This document shows, one piece after another, positions 11,090 to 22,600 of a DNA stretch of 64,000 nucleotides. Origin of the DNA: Cymbidium sinense (Eukaryota > Streptophyta > Magnoliopsida > Asparagales > Orchidaceae); the NCBI GenBank assembly GCA_021442155.1, contig CM038217.1:143899643-143963642 (forward strand), in the 5' to 3' direction. The first letter of the stretch is position 1, and every line of letters starts with the position of its first letter. Both the position numbers and the translations under genes were made by a program. The notes below the pieces were generated by a model. It did no database searches and was not told the origin of the DNA. It was given only the letters and a program-made list of their open reading frames with translations.

Positions 11090-11888
11090 CGATTTGACCA
11101 AAATTCCTCTATGAAGCGAATCTTGATCTTTGGCGTGATCAAAAAAATTGGCGGTGAGATCAAGCACTTAAAATATCATTGGAAACTTTAGGACATCGTT
11201 AAATTCTAAAAGTTCTCAAATATGGAGTGTTTATAGTCAAATAGCGTCTCGGGTGTTCCAACAAAAAAGATCTTATATTTTTTGACTTCATTTGAGCATT
11301 CAAATACATAAAATACATCATATGATCAAGGGAATCATCATGAGTCGATGGAGAGAGTGGTTCAGATTTTGCATGTATTTACACACTCTTCCAATCTATA
11401 AATAGCCATCATTCCTCATATAAGGGAGGCAAAGCAAGAGAGGAGAGAGTTCTAAATGAAAATCCTCAGGCATAATCACCTCTGATTTGTACCCCGTTGT
11501 TACCAAGCTGGGCCGTCATCCTCCACCGTTGATCCTCACGTCAGCTCAAGTTGTCTCCATCATGATAACCTTCATCATGGTGGATGTTCCTGTTCACCAT
11601 CATTTCTTCTACCACATTTACAATAAACATGACTATATATGATTTGTTGTCGATTTTGGGATTCCATTATCGCCCTCATTTAATTATGTAATCCGTTATG
11701 GAAAACTTGTACTCAAAATAAATATATAGTGGAAGCTTTTCTTGGGCTAGGCAGGTAATTTCCTCTTTTCGAGGTTTTCCACATAAAATTAAAGTTTTCT
11801 TGTTCACTCTTTAAATACACTTATGTGTCTTTGGATTTCACAACAAAGTTAAGGCGTAAACTTTCACTCTATGCTTTCTAGCACGACA
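11090..11888 (+). repeat. LTR A, Ty3/gypsy-type
   Basis: The segment aligns by eye with the other LTRs of this family: AGCACTTAAAATATCATTGG box (11165-11184), GGAGTGTTTATAGTCAAATA (11224-11243), CATTTGAGCATTCAAATAC, TATA box CTATAAATAGCC (near 11397), CTTGTACTCAAAATAAATAT before the cleavage region, and a terminus TCTAGCACGACA. The start is blurred by mutation. The plus orientation and the tandem arrays to its left suggest it is the 3' LTR of a mostly lost element. Confidence 0.7.
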
Positions 11889-12698
11889 TAATATGACCAC
11901 GAAAATTCTACTAATAAGCATCTTGATGCTAAAAGCAAGCTGATCCAAAGTTGAAACTAGTCGAGATCAAACCTTAAAATATCCTTTGAAAGTCTGGGAT
12001 GCCAGTTAAATCCTTAAATAACTCTCAAATATGGAGTGTTTATATGTCGTCTCGATGGCCGGATCTAATGAGCCCAAGATCTCATAATTTTGACTTTATT
12101 TGAGCATTCAAATACACAAAATACATCATATGATCAAGGAATCATGAGATTGATGGAGAGGAGTGGTTGATTTTTGCATGTATTCTGAGACGTCACTTTC
12201 TTTATAAATAGCCTCATTCCTCATTTGATGAGGGGAGCCAAAAAAGAGAGGAGCTCTAAAAGAACATTCTCCATGCATGTCGCCACCACTGATTGCCGAC
12301 CACCCGTTGGTTACCAACCACCCGGCCTCTCCACCATCCTCGCGTAGTCAATCTCCATGGTCTCCATCGATAACCTTCATCATCGATTGGATGTTCCCCA
12401 TTGTTCACCATCATTTGCTACCATTATTTTGTTTACATGGTATAGAATTTGTTATTCGATTTTGAGATTCCCATTGTCTCTTTCTGATTATGTAATCGTT
12501 ATCGGAAAACTTGTACTCAAAACAAATATATAGTGGAAGCTTTTTTCTTGCTAGATGGTTTCCCTCTTTTAGATTTTCCGTAAAATTGCGGAGTTTTCCT
12601 GTTCACTCTTTAAATACCTGTATGTGTGTGCTGGATTTCACAACAAAGTAATGTCGTAAATTTTCACTCTACCGTAACTGATTTTCTAGCATGCAACA
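11889..12698 (+). repeat. LTR B, joined head-to-tail to LTR A
   Basis: This second copy of the LTR begins immediately after LTR A at TAATATGACCACGAAAATTC, which corresponds to the TGATATGACGCTAAAAATCC start of intact copies. It ends TTCTAGCATGCAACA. It contains the AAAATATC/GGAAAGTC box, a TATA box TTTATAAATAGCC near 12203, a short CACC/GACC-rich segment (12283-12350), GTACTCAAAACAAATATATA and the GTAAAATTGCGGAG region. No unrelated base separates the two LTRs. Confidence 0.75.
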
Positions 12699-12726
12699 AA
12701 CTTTAACGTTAAAAATTCATAATAAT

Positions 12727-12727
<1 letters not shown>

Positions 12728-12790
<63 letters not shown>
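12728..12790. repeat. (AT)n microsatellite
   Basis: About 31 AT units just after LTR B. Confidence 0.95.
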
Positions 12791-12793
<3 letters not shown>

Positions 12794-12839
12794 CATATAC
12801 AACTCTTACTAAACCCAAATAGATAATTATAGATATATT

Positions 12840-14083
12840 CAGGGGCAGAATCAACTTATTTTTCAGGATGGGCAATATTTAAATAATTTAATAATATAAT
12901 AATTAAATAATAATCATAATAAGAATAATTAAATAAATAAAATTTTATAATATTTTAAATTTTAGAAAAATACAAATAATTAATAAGATAAAATTATCAA
13001 ATTTATAAGAGAAATTATAAATAGATAAAAATGTGAAAATTATAACTATAATTTATAGTTTACTCACATTCTTAGGGGCTGTTTGGTTATGCATTTAGAA
13101 TCATGTAAAGAATATAGTGTAAAAGAATTTGTAAGGATTACTTTATAATTGTTCGGTTGAGAGAGCCTTACAAATTCGTGACTTTATATTTTTTTGTTTG
13201 GTTGACAAAATGTAATGTAAAGTAAATTGAAGGTTTGAGCATTTAAGTGGTCCGTGGCCGGCAACGACGACGATGCAGCAATGCGGCGGCTGGCATGTGG
13301 CGAGAGCGGTGGCGTGCGGCCAGCGCATGGCCGCGCCTGAAGCATCACTTTACATTGGCGTGTATTTGGGTCAGATTTTAATTTCAAATACTCTTTCTTC
13401 TATGTATTTGAAATCTTTGAAATTTTACTACTTAAACTGAAATGTTAAACGCATTTAATTATTAAGTAAGATTAGATATATAATTTAGTTTTGCCCAAAA
13501 TTTATAGATTAAATTATTTGATGACTACAAAAGTTAATAAAATATTAAAATCCTCTTTATCCATTTTTGAAATACTAAGCACAGCATAATTTTTTTTAAA
13601 AAATTTATATGAAGTAGATCAATTTAAATAATTTATGAATTTAATTAACCTTTAATATTAATTGATATGTGCATATTAAATGTTTTTTTTAAATTGTAAT
13701 ATTAATATATATATATATATATAATTTATAAAAGAAATATAACTAACAATATAAAATTTTTAAAAATTATGATTTAAAATTATTATAAAATTATAAAATA
13801 TAATTTATAACTAAATTACATGAGTTAAAAATATTAATTACATGAGATTACAATAAGTTAAAATTAAATTTATTTTAAGATATGTATATAATACTATTTG
13901 TTAATATTCATCTCAAAATTATTCTTAAGTAGAAATTAGTCTGAGGATTGACAAAATTATAAACTTCTCCATCTAATTGAATAAAATTAATATTTTTAGA
14001 TCAGACAAATGTGCAAATTGCAAAATTCTTTATTCCATTATATAAAATTAATATTTTTAGGTGGGCAAATATCTCCGCCCCTC
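12840..14083. mobile_element. Non-autonomous hAT element with 8-bp target duplication
   Basis: The element starts CAGGGGCAGAATC and ends CTCCGCCCCTC, imperfect inverted repeats of the CAGGGGCGGA type. It is flanked by GATATATT at 12832-12839 and again at 14084-14091, a perfect 8-bp duplication typical of hAT transposons. The interior is AT-rich and non-coding. Part of it (13077-13460) starts TTAGGGGCTGTTTGGTT, suggesting a nested MITE. It shares terminal motifs with the larger hAT element to its right. Confidence 0.8.
13077..13460. mobile_element. Possible MITE nested in the hAT element
   Basis: It begins GGGGCTGTTTGGTTATGC, the typical outer edge of many plant MITEs, and holds a short GC-rich stretch (13250-13335) unlike its surroundings. 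The right end is not clear. Confidence 0.3.
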
Positions 14084-14091
14084 GATATATT

Positions 14092-14669
14092 CAAATATTG
14101 TAGAGGCCATCATTATAGCTAGAAGTAACTATTGACTTTGTAGAAGTAACTATTGACTTTGAAGTAAAATAGAATTTTGAAATTCTTTAATTCTTCTTTC
14201 TAATTTTATGTGAATATTTATTTAATTTTTTTTGGAGTGGTATTTTAGTAATTGGAGCCAAAATTTTCAAAAAATTTATTAGATGACTAATATTAATTTT
14301 CTCAATCATAGATTATTTTTTAAGATTGAAGAGTCTTAATGACATTAAATTTAAATAATCATGAGATCATTGGACTTCTTTCATTGAGAAATTTATTTGT
14401 TCTATAAGCATACAAGATTTAGAGATAATTTAACTTTAAATTATAGTATGAAGTTTTATAATGTTTTAACACTTATGTTGTCATTGGTTTGGTCTCATCA
14501 ATGAAATATTCACTTTAATTATAAGTTTGATAAAAATAGAGTTCATTCATGAATTTCATTTTAAAATTTTTAAATTTATATACTTGCATCAATATCTAAG
14601 ATCATTTAATGGATTTGTTAGTGATGTATTGAAAAGGGAGTTTTACATTCAAATTAAGCTATCCAATCC
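14092..14669. other. AT-rich spacer between two hAT elements
   Basis: It contains a direct repeat of AGAAGTAACTATTGACTTT near 14120-14161. No gene was recognised. Confidence 0.4.
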
Positions 14670-14811
14670 CTCCCCTATCAATTTTTTTTTGAGTGGGCCT
14701 GATAATGAATAATTTACTTTTATATAAAATTAAAAATCAAAACATCTCATATAACAAAATAAAGAAATCAAACCTTACAATAACATAAATTTTTTTTACA
14801 TTACATATCAT

Positions 14812-15552
14812 TTATAACTTCTCCCTCTCAGTCTTCATATTTTGAAAGCGTTGTACAATCAATTCCTTATTAACACTCTTAAATACATCTATTTTAATAT
14901 ATGTAATAAGACAATCATTCATCTAAGAATCTCTCATTCTATTGTGCAAGCGATTTTTTATGATCTTCATTGTAGAAAATACTCTTTCAACAGTTGTTGT
15001 AGCGATTGACAATATCAAAACAAGCTTTATTAACAAATATACAAGAGGATAAATATCATTTTTTTTGTCTCTGCTAACTTTTATGCAAGTTCTCCAATTC
15101 CCTTCAACTTCAAAAATGAATCATTGGATTTCAAGTCAATAATATAATTCTCAAGTTGACTATCTAAAATAATAATATCAAAGCTTGAGAAGTCTGTGGG
15201 ATAAAACTTTGTCAAACATATCAATTTTTTTTATCAAAAGCTGAGAAAGAATCACATGGATTCAAGCATGTCATACATAAAAATAATTCAGTATTGACCT
15301 CATCAAATTTGTTATTAAGCTCCTGAAGTTGCATATCAATAACAGAATAAAATAACTCAACTTGATAATAGTATAAATTTGTGATTCCTTGAGCATATCT
15401 TCTTAATCTTTCACGTATAACAAATCTTTCACTCATATTTGGCACAAGTATATCATTTTTCTCACAAAATGCATGAACTTCTTCAAATAAAATGTTCCAA
15501 CCATCATCCCACATATTTTGTAGTCTTTGTTTTGACACCTTAACCAAAGCAT
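14812..15552 (-). pseudogene. hAT transposase, C-terminal part (dimerisation region)
   Basis: This is the 3' half of a zinc-finger MYM-type-1/TTF-like hAT transposase. The frame at 15547-15221 shows VKVSKQRLQNMWDDGW and ELFYSVIDMQLQELNNKF, hallmarks of this family. Further on, ATTTVERVFSTMKIIKNRLH is the hAT C-terminal dimerisation motif, then an ending MKTEREKL and a stop at 14814-14812. A few frameshifts and stops interrupt the reading (for example the frame closes at 15221 while homology continues in another frame). It continues the protein broken at 22600: the last codons before the insertion and the first after it share the duplicated GGCAT. Confidence 0.85.
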
Positions 15553-18409
15553 GGCATTGTGGTGTTTATTTTTAGGGATGTGGGACACCACGCAGATCTT
15601 AGGGGGTACTTATTGAAGTGATCGAGTATGACATTAAAGAATGATGTACTATCTCGAAAGATAGAAATCACCATCCTATAATGGACCTAATCACCTAATA
15701 AGGACTCCTAAGGCATGATGGGTCTTCGAATATACCAGAGATCTTTCCCCTACTTTACATGGAAAAGTAAAGTAGGGTTTATTTTAAGCTGGGTTCATTA
15801 AGTTCTCTATGAAGGCAAGCCCCCATAGTTAATTACATCCTAAGAAATGAGAATTTTTTAAGAATACTCTCGATTAAAGTAGAAAATTAGGGTCTCCAAA
15901 CATTTCAAGGTTAAGACTATCAAAGGATTGGCTATTTTAGAAAATCAAATAGATCAAGGAGAAGACTTATTTTAGAATCCAAAGAGAAAGTAGAAATGCT
16001 CATCATGACTAGGAAGCCTAGTGAGCATTCCAATCTATAGTTGGGCTTTATATTTTTTAAAATTGATGAGAGTTGATTATTTGAGTTGACATTTTATTAG
16101 ATTCTTGGGACTTATAATTCCACAACATAAGATTATGGAAATGCCTAAGAGGTGAGGATTTATGCTTAGGAAGAAAACTACCTCAGATTCCTAAACTAAG
16201 GAGCCTTGGTACAAAATGAAGGCACAACCTAAATTTAAGGCGAAAGTGGGTATATGGTTTACCTCCACAAGAGAGAGTAAACCACCCGACTACTGGACTT
16301 ATTACTGCCTGGAGTGGCAGCCAGCTAACTCCTCTTACGCTTCAAATCCATGTAGGCTATGTTTGCAAGATGGTTAGGCTGTTATTCATTTAGAGAGGAA
16401 ACTAAGTCCTTAGACTCACTCCCTAAGAGACTAGAGCATGAGTGGTATGAATCCATGACTTAATCTAATGCAAATTTTATCAAATTTATTTCATTCTTTT
16501 GGACTTTTTGTTTTGACACAGGCTATGAGATTTTGTATGCCTAAATGCATGAGAATTTGATTATAGGCCAAATCAAGAGAGAAAGAGGTGTCTTCCACCA
16601 AAGGCTCTCATAGGTTAAGCCTTGATTCTCTGGCAAAGATGGAAGCTCCCTCTTAACAAGAGTGAAATAATATGATATGCATGATATTATACATTCATCC
16701 ATCCAGCTAAGGGGTTACTAAAAATGTTATTATCTTGATTTAATTCTTAGGTTTTTATGTGAGGTTATAAGTTGTTTTAAGATTTTAGTTATGAGTTGTT
16801 AATTGGGGTATAAAAATTAATTTTTATCCTAAGAGCCTACCGTCGACACATTCAAGCATCAATCATAAATAAACTATGAAAAGCATGATGTTCTAATGTG
16901 CAATCTAAACACAACATCAAATAATTTTATAGACTACCGTAAAAAAATAAAAGGCCTGTGCGGTCGGGTTCCGCCGTACACCCCAAAAAGAGAAAAGAAA
17001 AGATGGGTAGCCGAGCTCTACTCTTATACAACCCGGATTACAAAAATAATATATATGCTATGGGGGTCTTCTTTTCTTCATTTTTCATTTCTTCATTTCT
17101 TTCTTTGATTTGATTTGCTCCAAAGGCATCACAGGGCACCCCAGGGACTAAGCCTTCTGGCCACTGCTCATCCTAATCTCCCATAACACTAATCCTAGTT
17201 CCTAATACAAAATTACATCAAAAATAGGAAAAGTAAATCTAGCTATACCTGCAAAATAAATGTTAGCTAAATACACCATACAACTCAAGCAGTTATATGA
17301 ATAATTTGGACTTAGCACCCACATATGCGTAACCAAGCCCACCTGTCCTAACATGGGTTACACTTAGGGGCTAAGCAACCTGCACATCAAAAGTATTTTT
17401 ATATATTTTTTTTATTATAGCGGCCCCTTTAAGCACAACCCCGAGAAAAATGATTAATGGCTAATAATGTCTAACATCCAGGTCTAAACATACACCCTAA
17501 CATCCAGTCTAAAATATTATATCACAAAATAAAACACAACATCATACATACAACCCTAACTTAGCACTAGTAGTGACTTAGTATTCTAATGTGTGCTTAA
17601 GGCTTGTATAGCAAGACTTTAGGCTTCTTTAGTTTATGTTTCAATTTGAAGTTTGAATTTAAATTTTACTATTGGGTGATTTTAATCTAAATGATTTAAT
17701 GATTTGATTTTCATTTTTATTTCAATTTTATTTGGTTGAAATGATATTTAGATTCTCAAGAATGAAGAGTAGGATGAATTCCATCGGAGACTCACCCCAT
17801 TCTATCCTAATTCTAAGGAATCTAACTAAAGTCCTATGTATCTTGATTAGTCCATTTGAACTTGTGTAATTCATTGATTTAGAATTTAGAATTTGAGTTT
17901 ATTTAAGTATTTGATTAATTGATTTTTTTTTATTAGATGTTTTAGTTTAATTGCATCTTGATAATTCAATATCCTTTTAAATATTTAATTTTTTTTCTTT
18001 GATCATGGTTATGTGATTTAACTTTATGTTTATTTAATTCGATTGTGGTTCATTTATTTGTAGTTTGATTGGATTAGATTAATTGAGATTTTATTTTGAT
18101 TTTAATTGGGTTTGATTCTTTGTAATTAGGATTTTATTTTTAATCACATCCATTTGTCATGTTCATCAAAGTTTGGTTCGCATTTTGTTTTCATATATTG
18201 GATAGTTAATTAGTTTATGTTATTTAAGTAAGTTGAATGAGATTTGATTTGATTCTATATTAAATTGATGAGAATCTTTCTTGATCTAACTTAATTTGAT
18301 TCAATTTGATTTAATTAGCTTTATTGGTCTTATGGGTTTGCTTAGGTTCAATGTGATTACATGATTTGTTTAATTAATAAGTGTGTTTATGTTAATTATA
18401 AAGGTTTGT

Positions 18410-19560
18410 TTAAATTTTTTTTTTAGTTTCATATTTGTTTAGAGAAATGATGTAATTAATGACTTAATGGTTTAGGTTTAATTTATGTTTTAATTAATAT
18501 TTAATTGCATTTTAATTAATTAAGTTTAATATAATTAATTTAATTAACTTAATTAGTTTGTTTAAGAGGTATGATTAAATTAAATAAAGATTTGTTTAAC
18601 TTTTAATTCAATTTCATGTTTATTTGAGTTAATGATGTAATTGGTGAATTAATGATTGAAGTTTAAATTAGGGTTTGATTAATATTTAATTGCACTTTTA
18701 TGTTTGATTAAGCTTAAGTTTAATATGATTAATGTAATTCACCTAATTAATTTATTTAATAGGTATGATTAAATTAATTAGTAGATTAATTAAGTATTCA
18801 ATTTGAGTTAACTTTAATCTGATTTATAAAGTTAAATTTGGTTTATTAAGATAATGGATTAATTTATTAAGTTTGCATTAATCATATGTTTGATTAATTA
18901 AGTTTGATTAAGGGTCAATTAAAATTATTAGATTAATTAAAGATTTGTTTGATTAGAGATTAATGACTTAACGATTTAGATTTAATTTAAGTTTTGATTA
19001 GCGTTTAATTGCAATTATGTTTGATTAAGTTTAGGTTTCATATGATTAATTTAATTAACTTAATTAATTTATTTAAGGGTATGATTATTTAATTATGGGT
19101 TTGATTTAAGCTTAATTTTAGAGTTAGCTTTAATGTCACTTATTTAAATTAATTTGATTAATTAAGATGATGGATTAATCAATTTTTTATAATTAAATGT
19201 TGACTAATTAAGTTTGATTAAGGGTAATTAGATTAATTAAAGGTTTGTTCTAATTAAAGATTAATGACTTAATAATTTAGGTTTAATTTATGTTTTGATT
19301 AATGTTTAATTGCATCTTCATTATGTTTGATTAAGTTTAGGTTTAATATGATTAATTTAATTAGCAACTAGTTTATTGTGATTGTTTAATTAGGGTTTGA
19401 TTTAAGCTTAATTTTTGATTAATTAAGATGATGGATTAAATTTTCATTAATTAAATGTTTGACTAATTGAGTTTGATTATGATTTCATTATGTTGATTTG
19501 TTATGGGTTGAAATATTTAATGGTTATTTAATTATCTCATTCTAAATGGATGTGATTTAA
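18410..19560. repeat. AT-rich degenerate tandem repeat (~190-310-bp period) inside the 7-kb insertion
   Basis: A phrase running AATGACTTAATGG, TTTAATTGCA, TTTGATTAAG, ATTAATTTAATTAACTTAAT, GGTATGATTA repeats about four times, starting near 18458, 18650, 18961 and 19262. Spacing is uneven from indels. The tract has almost no C+G-rich segments and no coding potential. Confidence 0.65.
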
Positions 19561-20339
19561 TCATAGGTTAATTAAGTTTACTTTAATTTTATTTAGTTTA
19601 ATTGATTAGTATCAAATTATTAAAGTTTTCTAAGTTTGTTGGATTTTGAGTTTGATTTAAGATTTAATCATTCAATTGAGTTTTATTAACTTAAATAGAT
19701 TTAATCATATTTAATTTAATCCCCCTTTAAAGATGATATTTTTTGATTTAAAGTTTGATTAATGATTTAATGGATGCTATTCAATTTCTGATTTTTTGAT
19801 TTAATATTTGAGTTATTTTTAGATATTTTAATTAACTTTTTATTATTTAAACTAATCTTAAGTGTTTATTTGGGTTTCTTAAGATTCAGAAGATAGAATC
19901 ATTTTCTTAAGAGTCCTAGATGTCGATTAAAGTGATTTAGGTTATCTTGAAGATTTTTGTAAATTTTTGAATTTTTATTTAATTTATTTTATCAAAATTG
20001 ATCATCTGAATTTAAAATTTTAATATCTACCAATACAGAAGTTATTTTAACTTGAAATTTTTATTGTATGTGTATTATAACATTAATTTCAATATCTGAA
20101 AATCTCAACTTAATCTAACTTATATTTTTGGCTTAATTAATGAAATATCATTTTCACTAAAACTCAAATTGCGATCAAAATACTACGTAAATTTTAAATA
20201 TTTTAAATTTTTTGGATTACTCTCGGATAGACGAATCCAACGAGCCCTTGTTTGCAATTTTTAGTTACGTATTTTATTTTTATGAATTTTTGAAGTTTCA
20301 TATGATTTAAATTATTATTATTTTTTTTTTTTATATGCG

Positions 20340-20635
20340 GTTTGATAGATGCGACCAGCGCTTTCTACGGACCGTCCATCGGATCGTCTGATCGTCGCGA
20401 TCCGATCGAGATCGCGATCGTGAGCCGTCGATGCGAAACCGCGATCGGGTGTCGAGATCATTGGCGCTTGAAACGGATCACGCGATCGAGCCGTCCGATC
20501 CGCGAACCGCGCAATCGGTCCAGTCGCATCGAACGGTCATCGCGTCACGCGCGAAGGCGGATCCGCGCGATCGCGCGTCCGTGCCGTCCGATCCGCCGCT
20601 GCGGATGGGGATGGTATGAGCGCCGGCGGTGAAAC
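20340..20635. other. GC-rich CpG-dense block within the 7-kb insertion
   Basis: About 300 bases packed with CGATCG, GATCGCG and CCGATCC motifs stand out sharply from the AT-rich DNA on both sides. Two overlapping frames here are composition artefacts without domains. Its place ~450-750 bases downstream of the TATA-like box (minus strand) fits the transcribed leader of a long LTR. Confidence 0.6.
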
Positions 20636-21083
20636 AGTATTTTTGTATTTTGGAAAAATGAAAGTTTCTAAATCAAAACTTGTCCAAATTGACCCGTTTT
20701 CGCTCCTATTTGCAACAAAAAAATTCTATTTCCTATTTAGGATGATTTAAAATAAAAGTCTTTGGATTTTTAAAGAAAATTCCTAGAATCAAGGAAAATT
20801 TAATACAAAATATGCAAAATCCTAAGGTCGACTACGGTTTGGGAAAGTTACCTCACCGGATGATTTCACGGTGAAGATCCAGGAGCTCATGTGAGGTAGA
20901 GGTAATCTTTAGCCTTTGCTTTCTCTTTGGGCGCCTTCTCGATGTTTACCGTCGTCTGGAAGAGCAACATATTGTTTTAGCTCAAAGTGGCTAAACAAAG
21001 TTGGGAATGGGTTACTTTGGCTTTGGAGCTTGGAGAGATTTGAGTGATGATGGGAGCAAGAGAGCTCAAGTCTCATTTCCCCC

Positions 21084-21095
21084 TCCTTTTATAAT
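21084..21095 (-). promoter_or_regulatory. TATA-like box of the giant LTR
   Basis: The minus strand reads ATTATAAAAGGA in front of a GGAGGGGGAAATGAGAC leader. It is the best TATA candidate in the insertion and sets its likely orientation. Confidence 0.45.
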
Positions 21096-22600
21096 GGATG
21101 AAAATACAAATTTTTTGAATTATTTTAGCTCTAAATTGAATGCCATCTTATTGGGGTGGTTAGGGCTAGATCTAGATTGATTGAGGACTTTTGATTTTGT
21201 CCTCTCTTGTCCATATGATGAGATTTATTTAATTGAAATATTGGGACCATGTGATGAGGGGTTAAGTGCATGTGATGGGGAATTAAATGAGGTTAGGGGA
21301 AATATGTGGGGATGGTTCATGAGGGATTTAAAATGGGTTGGGTTTATTTTGGGCTATCCCAAATGGGTTTGGGTCGGTTGATCAGCCCCTAATAGGTTTT
21401 GGCTTGGTTTGGAGATTTGACCCAAGGTCATATGGGCCATTTTGGGCCAATGATTTGACCAAAATTGGCCAAATTAACTTGGGTTATGGGTTGATTCATG
21501 TTCAATTGACTAATTAAAGATGAATGTGATCTTTGGTTTGAATTAATTTGGATTTAATTTTGATTTAGGCCAAATTGATCCTTTAGGCTAATTTGGGCTA
21601 GGTTGAGTCAAGTTGATCCAATTAGGTTGATTGATCAAATTGGCTTTGGTTAAGTTCAATAATCGATTTGGAATAAACTTGAGCCATTGGTTGCAATCAA
21701 TTTGGGTTAGATCATGATTTGACGATTTAGGCCAATTTGGGTCAATTTGGATCAAATGGCCAATTGGGCTTGGTTTGGCCCAATTGATTGCAATTGATCA
21801 TTCTAGGGTGATCAAAAATCATGGTGGAAGATTTTGGTGAGCTTGGTTCAATCCAATTTGGGTTGAATTAGAAGTTGACTCAAATGGGTCCTTTAGGTCA
21901 CTTAAGGTCAAGTGCACCTAAGTGGGTCAATTGGTTTAGTTTTGATTTGATTTGATGATTGTAAGTTTCATTTATATTTGGGTAGATAATTAAATAAATG
22001 ATTGATTCAAGAGAAAATTTGTTGGTTTTGACTTGATCTGGATAGAATTTATCCAAGTCAGGTAAAGGGTTTAAATTGAGTTTGGATTTGATTTTCAATA
22101 TGATTTGGTCATTTGAATTTGGATTTCATTTATATTTGTGAGTATAAATGAAGGAATAATTGATTTATGAAGAGTTCAATTGAGTTTGATTTGATTTAAG
22201 GAAATATTTGGCTAAGCTTATGAATATGGTTCATATGGCTTAAAAAGGGGTTTTAAGATTTGAATTTGATTTTGGGGTTCAATCATTTGGAGTCAAATTT
22301 TGAAAGTAGATTTGGAATTTGAATTTGAATTTGAATTTGAGATTTGATTTGAGAATTGAGTCTTGGTTCGATTTGAGAAAGTGTATCAAGATTAGGTTTA
22401 GGCTATGGGATAGGTAATTTCCTTAAACCCTAAGACATGGCCTAATCTTATGATTGACACTTCTAAGTCTCTAGGCTTAGGTTAGGTGTTCACCTAATCA
22501 CTAGATGTGTCTTATGACTAAGAAAATCTTAGTGTCTAGAAGAGTCTTAAGTCTAAGAAGAGGGTTAAGAGCTCACTCCAAAAGTGAGGTCAACAGGCAT

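Larger units (their letters stand above)
15558..22595 (-). mobile_element. 7.0-kb TG...CA insertion with 5-bp TSD, probable giant solo LTR
   Basis: The insertion splits the hAT transposase gene exactly. GGCAT stands at 15553-15557 and again at 22596-22600. Between them the plus strand starts TGTGGTGTTT and ends GAGGTCAACA, the TG...CA ends of an LTR. No gag or pol sequence and no internal pair of terminal repeats was seen. A promoter-like TATTATAAAAGG-type box on the minus strand (complement of 21084-21095) is followed downstream by a GC-rich block at 20340-20635 and a long AT-rich tract. This suggests a minus-strand LTR with its 5' part on the right. A non-autonomous large element lacking genes is the alternative. 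Confidence 0.65.

Noticed and set aside
20342..20632. Arg-rich open frames
   Set aside because: Composition artefact of a CpG-dense non-coding block inside the 7-kb insertion.
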